Source: Adiantum capillus-veneris (taxonomy: Eukaryota > Streptophyta > Polypodiopsida > Polypodiales > Pteridaceae). From it: DNA of 64,000 nt. Each line of letters opens with the position of its first letter. Within the stretch, counting starts at the first letter, position 1. This document shows, piece after piece, positions 20,482-32,800 of the stretch. Under the pieces are notes generated by a model. That model was given only the letters and a program-made list of their open reading frames with translations. It made no database searches and had not been told where the DNA came from. The DNA is taken from assembly GCA_014529385.2 (NCBI GenBank), contig CM043946.1, positions 37,894,058-37,958,057 of the forward strand, in the 5' to 3' direction. Position numbers and translations under genes: made by a program.

Positions 20482-23437
20482 GAGGAGACAAAGTGCTTCA
20501 AAGAAATGCTTTCAAAGCATGGTAAGGCTTTTGCATTTGAGCCACATGAGATAGGATGTGTTGATCCTTCTATTGTAGCTCCTATGGTAATTTTCACAAT
20601 ACCTCATGTGCCTTGGAATTTGCGGCCTATTCCGGTTTCAAAGGCTTATTTGCCAAAGTTAGTAGAGCTACTGAATGAGAAAATCAAAATTGGAATCTTG
20701 GAGCCTTCTTGTGATCCATACTCAAACAGGTGGTTCACAGTTCCGAAGAAGAATGGTTCTCTACGCTTCATCCAAGATATGCAACCAGTGAACAAGGTGA
20801 CAATTAGAAATGTAGGTATAGGTCCAATTGTGGATGAGTTTGCAGAGGCATTTGTAGGGAGGGCAATCTACTCAATGGGGGATCTCTACTCAGGATATGA
20901 TCAATTTCAGCTTGCAATCGAAAGCAGAGACTTGACAACCATGAGGACACCTTTGGGTTTGGTAAGGATGTGTACCTTGCCACAGGGAGCAACCAACTCG
21001 GTTGCACATATGATGAATGGGATGAATAAGGTCTTACTTGACTTTATTCCTCAAATCACAATGCCTTTCATTGATGATTTGCCTATCAAAGGATGTGAAG
21101 AAAGTGACAAAGATGAAGCTTTGGATCTCAAGGGATGTCGCAGGTTTGTGGTAAATCACATAAATGATTGTGATAAAATTTTATCTAGGTTGGAAGAAGT
21201 GAATCTTACATTGTCAGGAAAAAAGTCTATGTTTGGTGTTAATGAAGTGCTTATTGTGGGGCACATGTGTGGGCCATATGGTAGGAAACCTTGTCCAACA
21301 AAGGTTGATGCCATCCAAAGAATGAAAGAAACGTGCACTAGCATCACTGAGGTTAGAAGGTTTCTGGGAGCATGTGTCTTCTATGTTATTTGGATTCCAC
21401 ATTATGAACATGTAGCTGATCCTCTTTGTCAGCTGCTTAGAAAGAATTAGAAGTTTAAATGGACAGAAGCACATGTAAAATCCATGAAAAAGCTAAAGGA
21501 GTTGCTCCAGTCAGCAACAACTTTGAGAAAGGTAGACTATGAGTGTCAAAGGCTAGTAATTGTGACAGTAGACACCAGTCCTACAGGGATTGGATGGGCA
21601 ATAGGGCAAGATGACAAAGAAGGACACATGTATGTGGTAAGATTTGGAGCAAAGGTACTAAGTGCTCGCCAAAGAAACTATCCATAGATAAAGACACAGT
21701 TATGGGGTATGGTTACAGCCTTGAAAAGTGGGAAAGAGTACCTAATTGGTGCATGTGTGGTTGTAGAAACAGATTGTCTACCACTTTTTGGGATGATTAC
21801 AAGCTACTTAACACCAGACATTACTATGTTGCGGTGGATTGCCTACATTAAGTCCTTAAATCCCGAGTTTAAGCACATTGCACGTAAAGACAATACAGTG
21901 GCAGATATGCTATCAAGGGCAAGGTATGAAGATGAGTCACAAATGATTGATGAGGGAGATGATGTAGGTACAAAGTTCTATTCTATCTCTCATGTCAAAG
22001 GTAACAATGTCTGCATGACTAATCTACTTGAATCATTCTTGAAAGAGCTTTATGAAGGTGATTGGCTTCTTATTGGAAGCTACTTGAGTACTCTAACAAA
22101 ACAGGATGATTGCTCTGAACAAGAATTCAAGAGGATACGCAGGAAAGAATATGGGTACTTTTTGAGGGATGGTTACTTGTGGAAGCATCCTAAACAAAAG
22201 GGTGCTACACCACAACGGGTTATATGCAAAAAAGAGACTCAAGTAAAGCTCATGCAAGAGTTTCATGAGAGTCTATGGGCTGGACACAGGGGTGTGTGGG
22301 CAACCTTCTCCAAGTTGAAAGAAAAATACTGGTGTAAGGGTATGTATAAAGATGTATCTCAGTTTGTAGAGTCATGTGTAACTTGTCAAATGTATTCAAA
22401 TGTTCGACATCGTGATGGATTGCACCCTACATATCCACTAGCCATGCACTATAAATGGGTTGTGGATCTAGTCACAATGCCTTTAGGACTCTGGCAGATG
22501 AGATACTTGGTTCTTGCACGAGGACCTAACTAATCAGGTTGAAGGAAGAGAATTAAGAGATAAAACCACAGAAGCTGTGTGCAGATTCCTTCTTGATGAG
22601 GTGATTTGCCGTTATGGTTGTGTGGGAAAGATCACTGCAAATAGAGGTGAGCTGGATGCCGAAGAAGCAAGGGAGTTCTTTTCTAGATTAGGAATCAATC
22701 TTTCTCTTACCACAACTTACAACCCTGAAGGCAATGGAAAGAGTGAAAGAGGGCATCCTCCTATCATCAAAGCTTTGGCCAAGGCTTGTGAAGGAAGAGT
22801 TGGTGACTGGCCAAAACTGTTACCATATGCTTTATGGGCTGATCGTACAACACATAGCTCAATAACTGGCTACATGCCTACGGAGCTAATGTATGGTCAA
22901 AATCCAGTGATGCCGATTGAAAATACAATTCCCACATGGAATGTACTACCTTGGCAAGAGGGGCTTAGCAGGGAAGATCTCCTTGCACTACGTATAAGGC
23001 AACTACAGAGAAGACCTGGAGACATTGAAGCTGCAAAAGAACGACTCAAAAATGCAAGGTTGAAAAACAAGGAATACTTTGATAAGCGACATCAACTCAG
23101 GAGAAAAGCAATTGACAAAGGTGACTGGGTTTTGGTGTATGATAGAAGCCTTCATAACCAGCACACAGTCATGCGTAAGTTTTCAAAAAGATGGTTTGGA
23201 CCGTATGTTGTAGAGCATGTGCATGAAAATGCTACTTATAGCTTGTCTAAACTAGATGGTACAAAAGTAAAGATTCCCATTGCAAAAACGATCAAAATGT
23301 TTAAGAGAAGAGGAGACAATGATCCAGAAGATGTTGATGAGGAAGAAGAGCAAACCAAAGGTAAAGATCAAAGTGAAGATGAAGATTTGGAATCATCAAG
23401 TGAAGAAGAAAGCAAGGAAGATGTACAAGATGGCTGA
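20482..23437 (+). pseudogene. pol: RT-RNase H-integrase remnant of copy A
   Basis: Continues copy A pol after E1. RT carries DLYSGYDQF, LPQGATNSVAHMM and FIDDLPIKG; RNase H carries VDTS...GIGWAIGQDD and VADMLSR; integrase has HX..H..CX2C and a GPY motif. Compared with copy B: stops at 21450 and 21687 replace CAA and CAG, a 2-nt deletion near 22520 shifts the frame, and the second catalytic Asp of integrase (ADRGE) is Asn (AAT at 22640-22642). The acidic tail (about 23300-23437) matches copy B. Non-functional. Confidence 0.85.
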
Positions 23438-23452
23438 TCTTACAAAGAAATA

Positions 23453-26400
23453 ATGCACTTGCCCGTTCTGCAGCTTTTGCAGTTTTTGAGCGACGTGCAA
23501 GAAGCCCAATGGTCCATGTGATTAGGCAAGGCAGTAACGCGGGGTGTTCTCTTTCTCTCTCTCTCTCTCCTCGACACTTGGTATCGTGAGGCGTCCTGCT
23601 GATTTACCTGCAGGTGGTGGTCAGCACCATTTGCTTTGCAACGCGTGACCACGAGGCAGTTTCCTGCCGCCTTCCTCGGGCTTGTAGGTACCTAGTCGCC
23701 CTTAGTTATCCAGTACGAATAACTAAGCCCGTGTGACCACGCCCTAAGCACGAGAGTAGAGATAACTCTCTCAAGATAGGGATACACTCGCCACAAAGTG
23801 TACACATGGTGAAGCCTAAAGATTGGAGTCATCATTGTGACTAACTTCCATAGAGAGAGAAGAAGAGACAACCTCTCTACAAACATCACCCACGACCGCC
23901 AAGTAAGGCGACTCACCTACTTCATTTCATCCCTTCACCTTGATTGTGATAGTGAACAAAGCACTACTATGTCTAAAGCAGAAGCAGAAAAACCTCACGA
24001 CCTCTACCCACCCATGAGAAACCTTTTGTAATTACTCATAAGGTTATCCTAAAATAAATAGCCTCTATGGCTAATCCATGTACCATCACTCTCTTGTCTC
24101 TCTCTTCTCTCCCTTTCTCTCTTCCCCATCTACCTCTACTCTAGCTGCTAGGGCTAGCGGAATTATCATACATCTAGGCCATGACCATTACCCATTGAGT
24201 ATTTTAAGTGAGCCTAGGTATGGACCAGTCACCATAGCGTATACAGGCATAAATTTTTCATGCATTTTGGGACACATGATACACCAAAAGGGGAACATAA
24301 TAACACAAGGAGTGAGCACATAGTGGATACAAGATATGGAGCATACATAGGGAGCAAAATAAAGAGAAAACAAGGAAGAAGACAAGGGAGATGACACACA
24401 ATATAGCACACACAACAAGGGAATGACATAGGGATAGACACAAAGCACAAAAGACATATACATGCAGATCACATGAAGTTCTTGGCACCTGCACATTCAC
24501 CATCATCATGCACACTATACACTGTGGTGCTTCATGTGGGATTTGTCTTGCCACATGCTAGTTATCTCATGGGGAATTTTCACCATGTACATGAAATTTA
24601 GTTGAGCATCCTTGCTTACACTCCACCCACGCATCACCTACATCATTCTCACTAGCATAACACTAGTGAATTTAGCATTGTCGCGCTCGATCACACAACA
24701 CCACAATGCAATGCCCACCTACACCATGCACATGTGCACCAGATTTTGAGGGAATTTTATCTCTCTATATGGCAAGAAGAAGCCTTGTCATCGCCCACAA
24801 TCTCATCAAGTAGAAATTTCTCCGTTGTTCCCACTACACCCTAGTTATGATGACTCTCCCCACATTTGTGTCGTGCTTTAAGATGATGGGGAGGTCCACT
24901 TTTGGCCTCATCATCTTACTCCCTTGCACTTGAAAACAACCTCCTTACATACGCCTTATCATTTTCTTCCACCATGCAAAATAAGTGCCAGGTTTCCCTT
25001 TCTTTGAGTGTATGTTTTGCTATGACCACCCTACACATCATCGCAAAATTGTGCAAGGTTTCATATTCTCCTATCATGTATGTCATACACACATTCCTTT
25101 CATGGAGCCATCTTGTGGTCTTGAACCCTGTGTACTACTACTCAAAACTCATCCTATGCTAGGCCTATCCTCTCTTTCATTTTCTTTGTCTTCTCCTCTA
25201 GCACTTAGAGCATTTATCAGTGACTCTGTTTATGGTCTTCTATCATGGTTGTAAGCCAGTCTTCATGTGTTTCCTGGCTTCCCTCATAGCATCCTAGTGG
25301 CTATAAAATGCTAGGGGGGTGCCCCCCTCCCAAACCCCAGAGAAGACTGCATAATCTATGCAATTGAAGGTGTAGAGTTCACCCCTCCTTATGCATGACT
25401 TCCCGCCGTCAATATCATGCTCCATGTCAATGTCAGTCACTAGCTAATAGACAATCCAAATACAAATTCTCCCACTACTGCTACTATGTGGTTGATGCAT
25501 GGTTTTTAGGACCCCTTCTGAAGATGCAATAAAGGCACAGTCAGTTGTTGGGGTGATGAGGATACTCTAGTCCAAGGGATCTCGAAAGAGAAGAAAAATC
25601 TACTTCACAAGCACCAAAGAGTAAAAAGTGCCATGGACAGAAGATACGTGGGAACAAGCTCTTATGCATGCCTACAACCTATATCTTACAGAATAACCCA
25701 TTCTAGGTGTGAATTTCTAGTGAAATTTGCACGAGGACGTTCGTGTGGACTCACAACACAGCATACTCCGTTTTCACTTTTTTACCACAGTAAATATTTT
25801 TTACCACAGTAAATATTTTTTACCTACAGTAAATATTTTTCACCTACATGGTAAATACAAATCACTTTTTACCTACAGTAACTTTTTTACCCATGGAAAA
25901 TAGTTTTTACTGCACCATAAGTATTTGGTAGGTAACAGTTCACTGTTACTAGAAGCAGTGATTGGGCATTAACAATGCAGTTACAGGAGGAGAAAAGGGG
26001 AAAATCTTATGGTAAAGGTGACTCAACAGGGATAAAGACTTTTGAGTTGAAAAGAGACATGCTGATTTTTTCAAAGAACACATGTCAAAAGAAGCCATGG
26101 TTGAGGATTTTTTGAGAATTTGATATTCAGGAAGACCCAGCTGCCACCTCCCCCCCGCAGGTCCCCCCTTGACATGTGCAGAACCTCCAGTTTCAACAGC
26201 CACCTTACCTGCTCTTAAATGCTGGTCAAGGCCTTATCCCCATGTGTCACAATCAGAAAAATCAGCATTTATCCTCCCCTCTCACATCACTCTAGAGAAT
26301 ATCTTGATGGTGACATATCAGGTGACCACCCTAAGAAAAAAGTAACCCCAATCAGTGGATTTAAGCATGTTTATCCCTAATCCTAAACCCTCTCCGAAAC

Positions 26401-26980
26401 CTGTATAAGGAGGCCTTCTCTCACTCAAAAAAACACTTCACCCACTTCACCAAGCAACGAAGCTATGACGACATTGCTCACAATGAGGACCTATGGATGG
26501 AGCTCTACTCTCTCTCCCTCTCTCTCTCTCCCTCTAGTATGCTACATTACTAGCCCTAAAACCTAAATAAGGAGTCTTCTCTCATGCTCCATGGCCACCA
26601 TCCTCGCCATCATTCTCTAAGGTATTGATGTGTTGCTAGTCAGATCATACCTACTTGCTGGGTTGATCCTTGGCTTGCTTCTCTATATCCTTGTTATGTA
26701 TGATCAGATGCCATTGTATTGTTAAGCTGATGTCTTGTGTATATATATGCTACATAAGGTCCCTAAGCTTCGTTTCTATGTGTTTTGCCATATGTTTTGA
26801 TGCCATCATAATGCCAGAAGTCTCACTTGCCTATGTGCACTATGTGTGAGGTCCCTAAACCTCTTAATTTAGGGTGGTGCCCCCTTTGTTTTGTTCTTTG
26901 CTTGTTTGCATGAGGCGTGGTTTGTGGAGTGTGCATGAGTACAGAGGCCACCCGATTGCACTACTCTTTTTCCCGCTATC
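23453..26980. other. Intergenic debris, no gene recognised
   Basis: No supported coding region. Weak LTR-type hints: a CT run followed by TCGACAC and TTGGTATCGTGAG at 23578-23590 (initiator-Met-like primer site); a TATA-like box at about 26402; a perfect hairpin of six G and six C at 25313-25328; and an AT-rich minisatellite at 25777-25930. Short ORFs here have no family signature. Confidence 0.5.
25777..25930. repeat. AT-rich minisatellite
   Basis: About 3.5 tandem units of 19-21 bp, each like TTTTTTACC(T)ACAGTAAATA, decaying into single TTTTTACC and TTTACTG pieces to 25930. Confidence 0.8.
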
Positions 26981-26982
26981 AG

Positions 26983-26994
26983 TGGTATTTCAGC
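26983..26994 (+). other. Decayed Ty1/copia-type primer site
   Basis: TATCA then G then TGGTATTTCAGC resembles the LTR end plus initiator-Met primer site (TGGTATCAGAGC) of plant copia elements, with mismatches. The upstream LTR would contain the TATA near 26402. Following sequence is a different copia fragment, so the element is truncated. Low certainty. Confidence 0.3.
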
Positions 26995-27004
26995 TTAAGA
27001 AGGT

Positions 27005-27572
27005 CATACACGAGACTCTCAAAGTCTAATGACAATTTTGTGCATCACCAAGACTAGTCATAGATGGTTGTCTTGCCTTTGACTCTATGGGAGTTGTACC
27101 CACATACCCTGGCATAGCCATGTCAGTCTCATGCATAAGCATGTTAAAGAACTCCATGTTCGTCATCTCCATCTTCATGGTCAGACTGTTTGACTCACTC
27201 TACTGTGTCTCACTAGAGCAAGCTCTCTCTACCTCTGTATACGTAGATCCATCCTACACATCATCATCTTGGAGCTCTCTTGCAAAAGAAATATCTGCCA
27301 CCTCTCAGTGTCTAACTATCTGCAAAGCCATATACTAATCATGTTGTGACTCACTAGACCATAGGTGCCCTATCTCTTGATCAACTAGATCAAGCACAAC
27401 ATCTACAAAAGAAACATGTCTAGTCTCCCGCTCGCTACATGTATGTAGCATGACTAGGACTTCACCATCTTGTCTGTAGGAAACATGCAATGGTTAAACC
27501 AAGCCGTTGCTGGTTCCTCTTGCAATCACAAGAGATTTGATTTGTATGTGAAAAGAACACTTTGAATGCAAT
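27005..27572 (-). pseudogene. Ty1/copia fragment X, part 1 (RT C-terminal region)
   Basis: Diverged homologue of 31820-32370. On the - strand it reads EFFNMLMHETDMAMPGYVG, which fits the copia RT segment before the TP(M/I) motif (usually ..LL.E.GM..C.P..TP). Interrupted at 27573-27576 by the family-B solo LTR and resumes at 29606. Many stops. Confidence 0.5.
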
Positions 27573-28399
27573 ACGTTGTCGTGCTATGACACGTACATAG
27601 TGGGAACGCATGCTACAAGATCTATCTTGTAACTTTTTAGATACATAATTATCTTTCCTATAATGTACATATGCATATTTAAGTATAATAATAAGCCTTC
27701 TATCTCATCCTATTATTTTTCTCAAGGGTAACCTATCCTTACTTTACCATCAGAAAATACTATGGGAAAAGCTCAATAGCTCAACGTCCTTAACTTGGGG
27801 CAAAAAGCATTGATTCTTTATTTCTACTATCTCATTATCATCTCACACCCTAGCTAGATCCTATATCTAGGGTAAACTCCAATATATATATATTCTATGT
27901 ATTTTTTATACTTTTCTTATATTTCTTTTTAAATAGCTACTAGGAGGGAATCAAATCCTAGTGGGACACTAGGTGGCATGATTTCAAAGATACACTTATT
28001 TTAATGCATTATTTCAAGCATGAATACAAAACTTTGTCAAGGAGAAATTTCATGATTTCATATGGCATGAGGTGTCCTTTGGAATTAAATGAAAGTCTAG
28101 GCTAAGGGGACCACGGGAAGACATTTGCTGCCAGAAATGGACCCTATTTTGATGAATCTTTTACACAAGGTTCCAATCCGAATTGGAAAATGATTTTAAA
28201 ATGAAAATCATAGCTAATGATCTGAAGTTTCTGCCCATATTTTTACTTTTTGATTTGGAGCTACGGTTGAGGAGATCTGATCAAAATACTGGACCTCAGT
28301 CTGCCCACATCATGCAGGGACAGCTCATTTCCAACTTTTCCAATTCCTATTCCCACTGGCTCCTCTCTTCTTGTGTAAACCCTTGGGGGTTCCCTTCAC

Positions 28400-28410
28400 C
28401 TATAAAAGGG
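28400..28410 (+). promoter_or_regulatory. TATA box of family-B solo LTR
   Basis: CCTATAAAAGGG, conserved at 39311-39322 and 47333-47344 (minus strand) in copy B. It lies about 560 nt upstream of small ORF b, so the small ORFs would be in the transcript leader. Confidence 0.6.
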
Positions 28411-28972
28411 TAACTCTTCTTCCTTGAAAAGAAACTCAAGCATTCAAGCCATTGATGAGAGGAATTCTTGAGGGAGTGAGTAGTAATGCCTAATTGTACT
28501 TAGCCCCCATTAACATAAGCCCAAGCCTACACTTTCTCCTAGAGGAAGACTAGCCATTCTTGTATGCTATCCTTGGTAGATCAACTCTAGTCAAAGAAGG
28601 TATTGTACTTGGCGTATCAATCAAAGTGGAGTGCTCCCCTCTTCTTCTCTCTCCATCAATAATGGTGCCGAAGGGTTTGTCAAGTAAGATGTGTTCTATA
28701 TTGATGTTTTCTTGATTTCTTGTTGTTTTCTTTTTCATCTCTAATACGACATATATATATATATAGATATGTATCTAATCTCATCTCCTTAACCAAACCT
28801 ATCTCTCTCATTCTTAGTAATTCATCCTCTCTACAAATTCTAGGTTCTCTTTTCTACAGGTACATCTCTCCCTGCAGTATCCTTATTGCCTACGGGCAAG
28901 AATAGGTCTTGGGAGGGAAACTTCTCATCTCTTCACTTTTCTCATATCTACATTTCTCACATAATATCCTAG

Positions 28973-29191
28973 ATGAATAACCCACATGATGATCATTTCT
29001 ATCGCTTTCACTCTGTACGATCTATTAGAATTAACGTATGGATTAGCCAAAAAATACACTTTCAACAACGTATAGTGTTTTTCTTTGACCCGGAAAGGCT
29101 TAATGAAATACTTCTGTCACCGGATCCCATCATACTACCTATCATAGACTATAACTTTTATTTTGACGTAAGCGTAGTTATCTTGCTATGA
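28973..29191 (+). CDS. Leader small ORF, sub-type b (solo LTR)
   Basis: 72 codons, MNNPHDDHFYRF start, intact in this solo LTR. Same core as b ORFs in E1 and E2 (RINVWIS.KIHFQQR, RLNEILLSPDP, final DVSVVILL). Its stop overlaps the ATG of ORF c as ATGA at 29188-29191, an arrangement typical of stop-start coupling. Confidence 0.65.
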   Translation: MNNPHDDHFYRFHSVRSIRINVWISQKIHFQQRIVFFFDPERLNEILLSPDPIILPIIDYNFYFDVSVVILL

Positions 29192-29400
29192 ACCAAGAGG
29201 ATTTGTACACACAATTAATCCCAATCACTAGACAAAATATATATATTATGGTAAGCACAAAACTACAATTCCAAAGAACAATTCGTAGCCTATTTGGTTA
29301 GTCAAGATTGAATGCCATTAACTTATCTATTAACCCTTTCATATTACCCATGATACGATATGACCATAGCCTTGATGTTTTCATTTTCGTATTGTTTTGA
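29188..29400 (+). pseudogene. Leader small ORF, sub-type c (solo LTR, one stop)
   Basis: Starts MNQEDLYTQL; a TAG at about 29299 replaces the CAG found in the copy B 3' LTR, after which the frame continues to the usual DVFIFVLF end near 29400. One C-to-T change broke it. Confidence 0.65.
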
Positions 29401-29605
29401 AATTCTCTTTTGTGTTCTTTCTTTGTGTGTGTGAGTGCAAGAGAGAAAGAGTGAGTCTTCTTTGATTGCACTTCTTTCCAAACCCTAGTCTTCATGGCAT
29501 CTATGGTTTAACTCCTTCATATAGTTTTTGTTGAGTTCTCTCACAAACTCTCACAGCCATAAGCCCGGTGCTTTCCTAGCAAGACCGCAAATTTCTCGAC
29601 AACGT

Positions 29606-30340
29606 GAGAGCCCCTATCTTGCAATTGCATCACTGATATAATGCTCTATCTCAGCTCCTCAGGAATATAGTACACTCATAAAAGTGTAAACGATGCACCA
29701 CTAGGCCACAACAAACATACATCTCCTACCCCTTGAATGTCATATGCCAAACCATCAACACTCTTCACACTACTAAATCTCCCATTAGAAAAGCTATTGA
29801 GCCACTCACCACAAGGCGTGACATGGAAGAGTGCATCACCATCTAGCAACCAACAAGAAGAAATTTTACCATCCAGAGACCAAAGTAGAAAAGAGGTAAA
29901 CTAGAAACAAACATGACATCACCATCACTGGCATAAGTATGCACTGCAATTGTCTCTCTAGCATGTGCTAAAGCCCTATTAGTATCACGCAAAGATCTCC
30001 TCTATTGCCTCATATGCCTAAAACAATGTTGTTGAATGTGCCATGTATGACTGTAATGCTGACATCTCAAAGATTGGCATAATTGAGAATTCCATGTCTC
30101 ATTGAGTCACATCTGTGGACTCGAAAGCTTCATACATAGTGTCAAACCAATAGAAATTCCAAAGGCATAAACCACAAATGCATCAATGTGGGAGTAAAGC
30201 TCAATCACAACAAGAGGGAGTGATCGCCTCAATCCAATGACTACAAATGCATCAAAAAGTATGGCAATCAAGCCAAAAACTATGGCGAGAAGTCTAGGGA
30301 ACATTGGACAGAGTTTGCCTTATAAATTGAGCAAAATCTC
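29606..30340 (-). pseudogene. Ty1/copia fragment X, part 2
   Basis: Diverged copy of 32371-32790 (shared stretches on the + strand: GATGCACCACTAGGC, GTGACATGGAAGAG, CATCTAGCAACCAAC). It continues the fragment left of the solo LTR. Runs into the LTR at about 30340. No open frame remains. Confidence 0.5.
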
Positions 30341-31474
30341 ATTGCATCTCTTAAAAACATGAACCGCATCCAAAATTCCAAAGTGGGACATGATCTTGAC
30401 CACTACAAACCCATCAAAAATCTCTCAACAAAAGATATGGCAAAGTGGGAGTAAAGATTGACCACTATAATCTTCAAAAGAGGACTAAAAAAAACATAAA
30501 CTGGTAACCACTACTCAATGCCAATGAGTAAAAACACCAAAATGACTCCACAGTGTCACATACAATGGAAATCCCCACTCAATGTACATTGATGGAGTGT
30601 CTACGCATAAACAAGCACCAAAGGGGTGCAGAATGTCTGCTCTATGCAAAACCAATTCTCTCAAAAGAACCCACCAGCACTCAAAAGTGCTCGCCAAAAT
30701 GCACGGACAATCGGCATAAACCATGCACCAATGCTATATGCAAATAGTATGTAAAAGACCATAAACCAAATAACTGAAGCACTACCAAAGCGAACAATGA
30801 AAATGTGTCAAGAATTATGTATCAATGAGGTCCAAAAACCAACAATGCTATGCACAAGAAATAGAGAGCAAAGGTTTCTCAGAAATGCAAAGACCATACG
30901 TAAAGGCCATATGCATATGGCTACCAAGAATCTCTATCAGATCACAGAGAAGAGCACAAGTAGTTCTAAGTGAGTTGATGAAAATTCATGCCAAGTAGAT
31001 GAGGCCGGAGAGAAACCATCTACCAACATCTATCAAAGAAGCTCCACCTATAGTGCTAATATTGAAAACTATGCCTCAATGAGAAAAAGTCCGTCGATCG
31101 TAAAAACCACACCACCTGTGATGTCATCACCAAAATTTATGCCTCGATAATAAATGTGGATGTCGGTAATCAAAAGCACAACTTCACCAATAATGTCAAT
31201 GCAAAAGAACTCCGCCTTCAAGCTACGTGTATGCTCAGGAATTGAAAAGTGCGAGTGCCCGTGCGCATGCGTGGTAGCATGTTGTGTGCAAGTGCGGTGC
31301 AGGGACACAAGATACACACAGTGTGGGTGGAGCCTTGCCCTCTCAATATGAGAAGTGTGAGAGAGCTCCTTATTATTTGGTATATAAAGAATAAGGTATG
31401 TGTGTGTCCACACCCAGTGGGCGGGCGGCCGATCGTTCGGGCCGCGAGCAAGGTGTACCACCTTTACCCCAACA
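30340..31474 (-). repeat. Ty1/copia LTR, shared by fragments X and Y
   Basis: Similar along its length to 34340-35948 but diverged. In element orientation it begins TGTTGGGG at 31474, directly after a copia-type purine stretch (AAGCGGGAGTA). Contains TATATAAAGAATAAGG near 31380. The low-coordinate boundary is approximate. It follows Y as a 3' LTR and precedes X as a 5' LTR. Confidence 0.6.
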
Positions 31475-32800
31475 TACTCCCGCTTAAAGGTGATACGCCG
31501 ATAAGGGGACCTACCAGTAAATACAAGGTGAGAGGAAATTGTCGACTCTTAGCCTACGCCCACTACCTCTCTCTCAAAATATGCATGCATCTGTATCAGG
31601 TCCAGTGTAAAGTGCGCAACTCTGTTGGAATCCGCATACGTATCACATAGGTGTCTATATATAACTTTCAAAGATCCATGATGCTCAATGCCCATGTCAG
31701 TCACTGCCTGACCAACAATACCAACCGAAAATCCTGCTACTGCAGCTGCTATGTGGGGTCTCGACTGTAACACATTACACATGAGACGCCCAAAGGCTAT
31801 AGACAACTGTGTAATCTTTGTCAATGTCTTCATGGCAATGCTATCTGCACTATGTGCATCCCAAGAGTATTCTTATATGGCTGTCGCGCCTCCTCTGACT
31901 CCGTAGGAACTCTGAACACATATCCTGGCATAAGCATTTCAGCCTTGTGTATGAGCATATCGAAGAACTCCATGTCTGTCATCTTAGACTCACCCTACTT
32001 TGACTCACTAGAGCTAGACCGCTCTACATTTGAATCCATAGACATATCTTGCACAGAGTCACAATGAAGCTCTCTGGCAATAGGACTATCTGTTAGCTCC
32101 TACTCTCCACCCGTCTGCAAAGCCGCAGACTCATCCTATTGTGTCTCACTAGAGCATAGCCCCTCTACATCTCAATCCACAGAAATCTACACAGCATCTG
32201 CGAAAGACACATGTCTGGTCTCCCACCTACTACATGACTGTAGGATAACTGAGACTTTACTATCTCGTACATCAGAAACATGCAGTGGGTAAAGTAGGCC
32301 GCTACAGGATCCTCTAGCTATCACAAGAGATCCCAACTGCATCTAGAAAGATTGCTCTGTGGACGAGACCTGCCAACCACTAGCTCGTAGTTGTCTTGCT
32401 AAAATGATACTCTGTCTCATCTCAAGAATAAATTGCACATGGTGAAGTGTAAGGGATGCACCACTAGGCAAAGACAAGGATACGTCTTTGACTCCCTAAA
32501 TCTCATAAGATGATCCATCAGCAATCTGCACACTGCCAAAACTCCCACTAGAAAAACTACTAAACCAATCACGATGACACGTGACATGGAAGAGCGCATT
32601 GTCATCTAGCAACCAACCAGAAGACTATGTGCCATTCAAGGAATGAAGGTAGGAAAGAGGTATCCAAGAATCAAGTGACATGTCTGTCACCGGCATAGGC
32701 ATGCTTTGCAACTGTCTCTCTAACCTGTGTCACGATCATGTCTGCATCGCGCAACGATCTCCTACACTACCTCAGAAGACGAAAGCAACACCACTTGTAA
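31475..32800 (-). pseudogene. Ty1/copia fragment Y (RT/RNase H remnant)
   Basis: Starts beside the purine tract at 31475-31490. 31549-31833 reads FGRLMCNVLQSRPHIAAAV on the - strand, matching the copia RT-RNase H linker (usual form VGSLMY....RPDIA.AV) followed by H....K.I.R.L..T. Upstream (about 31990) EFFDMLIHKAEMLMPGY fits the preceding RT segment. Heavily mutated; gag and integrase not seen. Confidence 0.6.

Larger units (their letters stand above)
1..23452 (+). mobile_element. Ty3/gypsy family B, copy A (decayed, split by E1)
   Basis: This is the outermost layer of a three-level nest. Coding remnants at 1-2513 resume at 20482 and match, in the same order, copy B at 38-48 kb on the other strand. 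The left LTR and start of gag lie outside the window. Homology to copy B stops just after the integrase ORF, near 23452, before the polypurine tract, so the right LTR is missing or replaced. Many stops and a small frameshift show it is dead. The interruption at 2514-20477 has the 4 bases ACAG on both sides (2510-2513 and 20478-20481), as expected from E1 inserting into it. Confidence 0.85.
27577..29601 (+). repeat. Solo LTR of family B
   Basis: 2025 bp, matches the LTRs of copy B (38138-40145, 46160-48168), here on the + strand: starts TGTCGTGCTATGACACG, ends ATTTCTCGACA, flanked by ACGT at 27573-27576 and 29602-29605. No internal region is attached, as after LTR-LTR recombination. TATA box at about 28400-28410 and two small ORFs near the 3' end. 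Confidence 0.9.

Noticed and set aside
23300-23437. Possible chromodomain at the end of family-B integrase
   Set aside because: The tail is an acidic Glu/Asp/Ser stretch without aromatic-cage residues; E1 likewise ends soon after GPF.
24188-24554. Cys/hydrophobic ORFs of about 100 codons on the - strand
   Set aside because: Composition follows CA/TG-rich sequence; three overlapping frames; no domain.
31069-31650. ORFs of 130 and 133 codons on opposite strands in the copia LTR
   Set aside because: Lie across an LTR and its border and are not kept in the sister LTR at 34340-35948.
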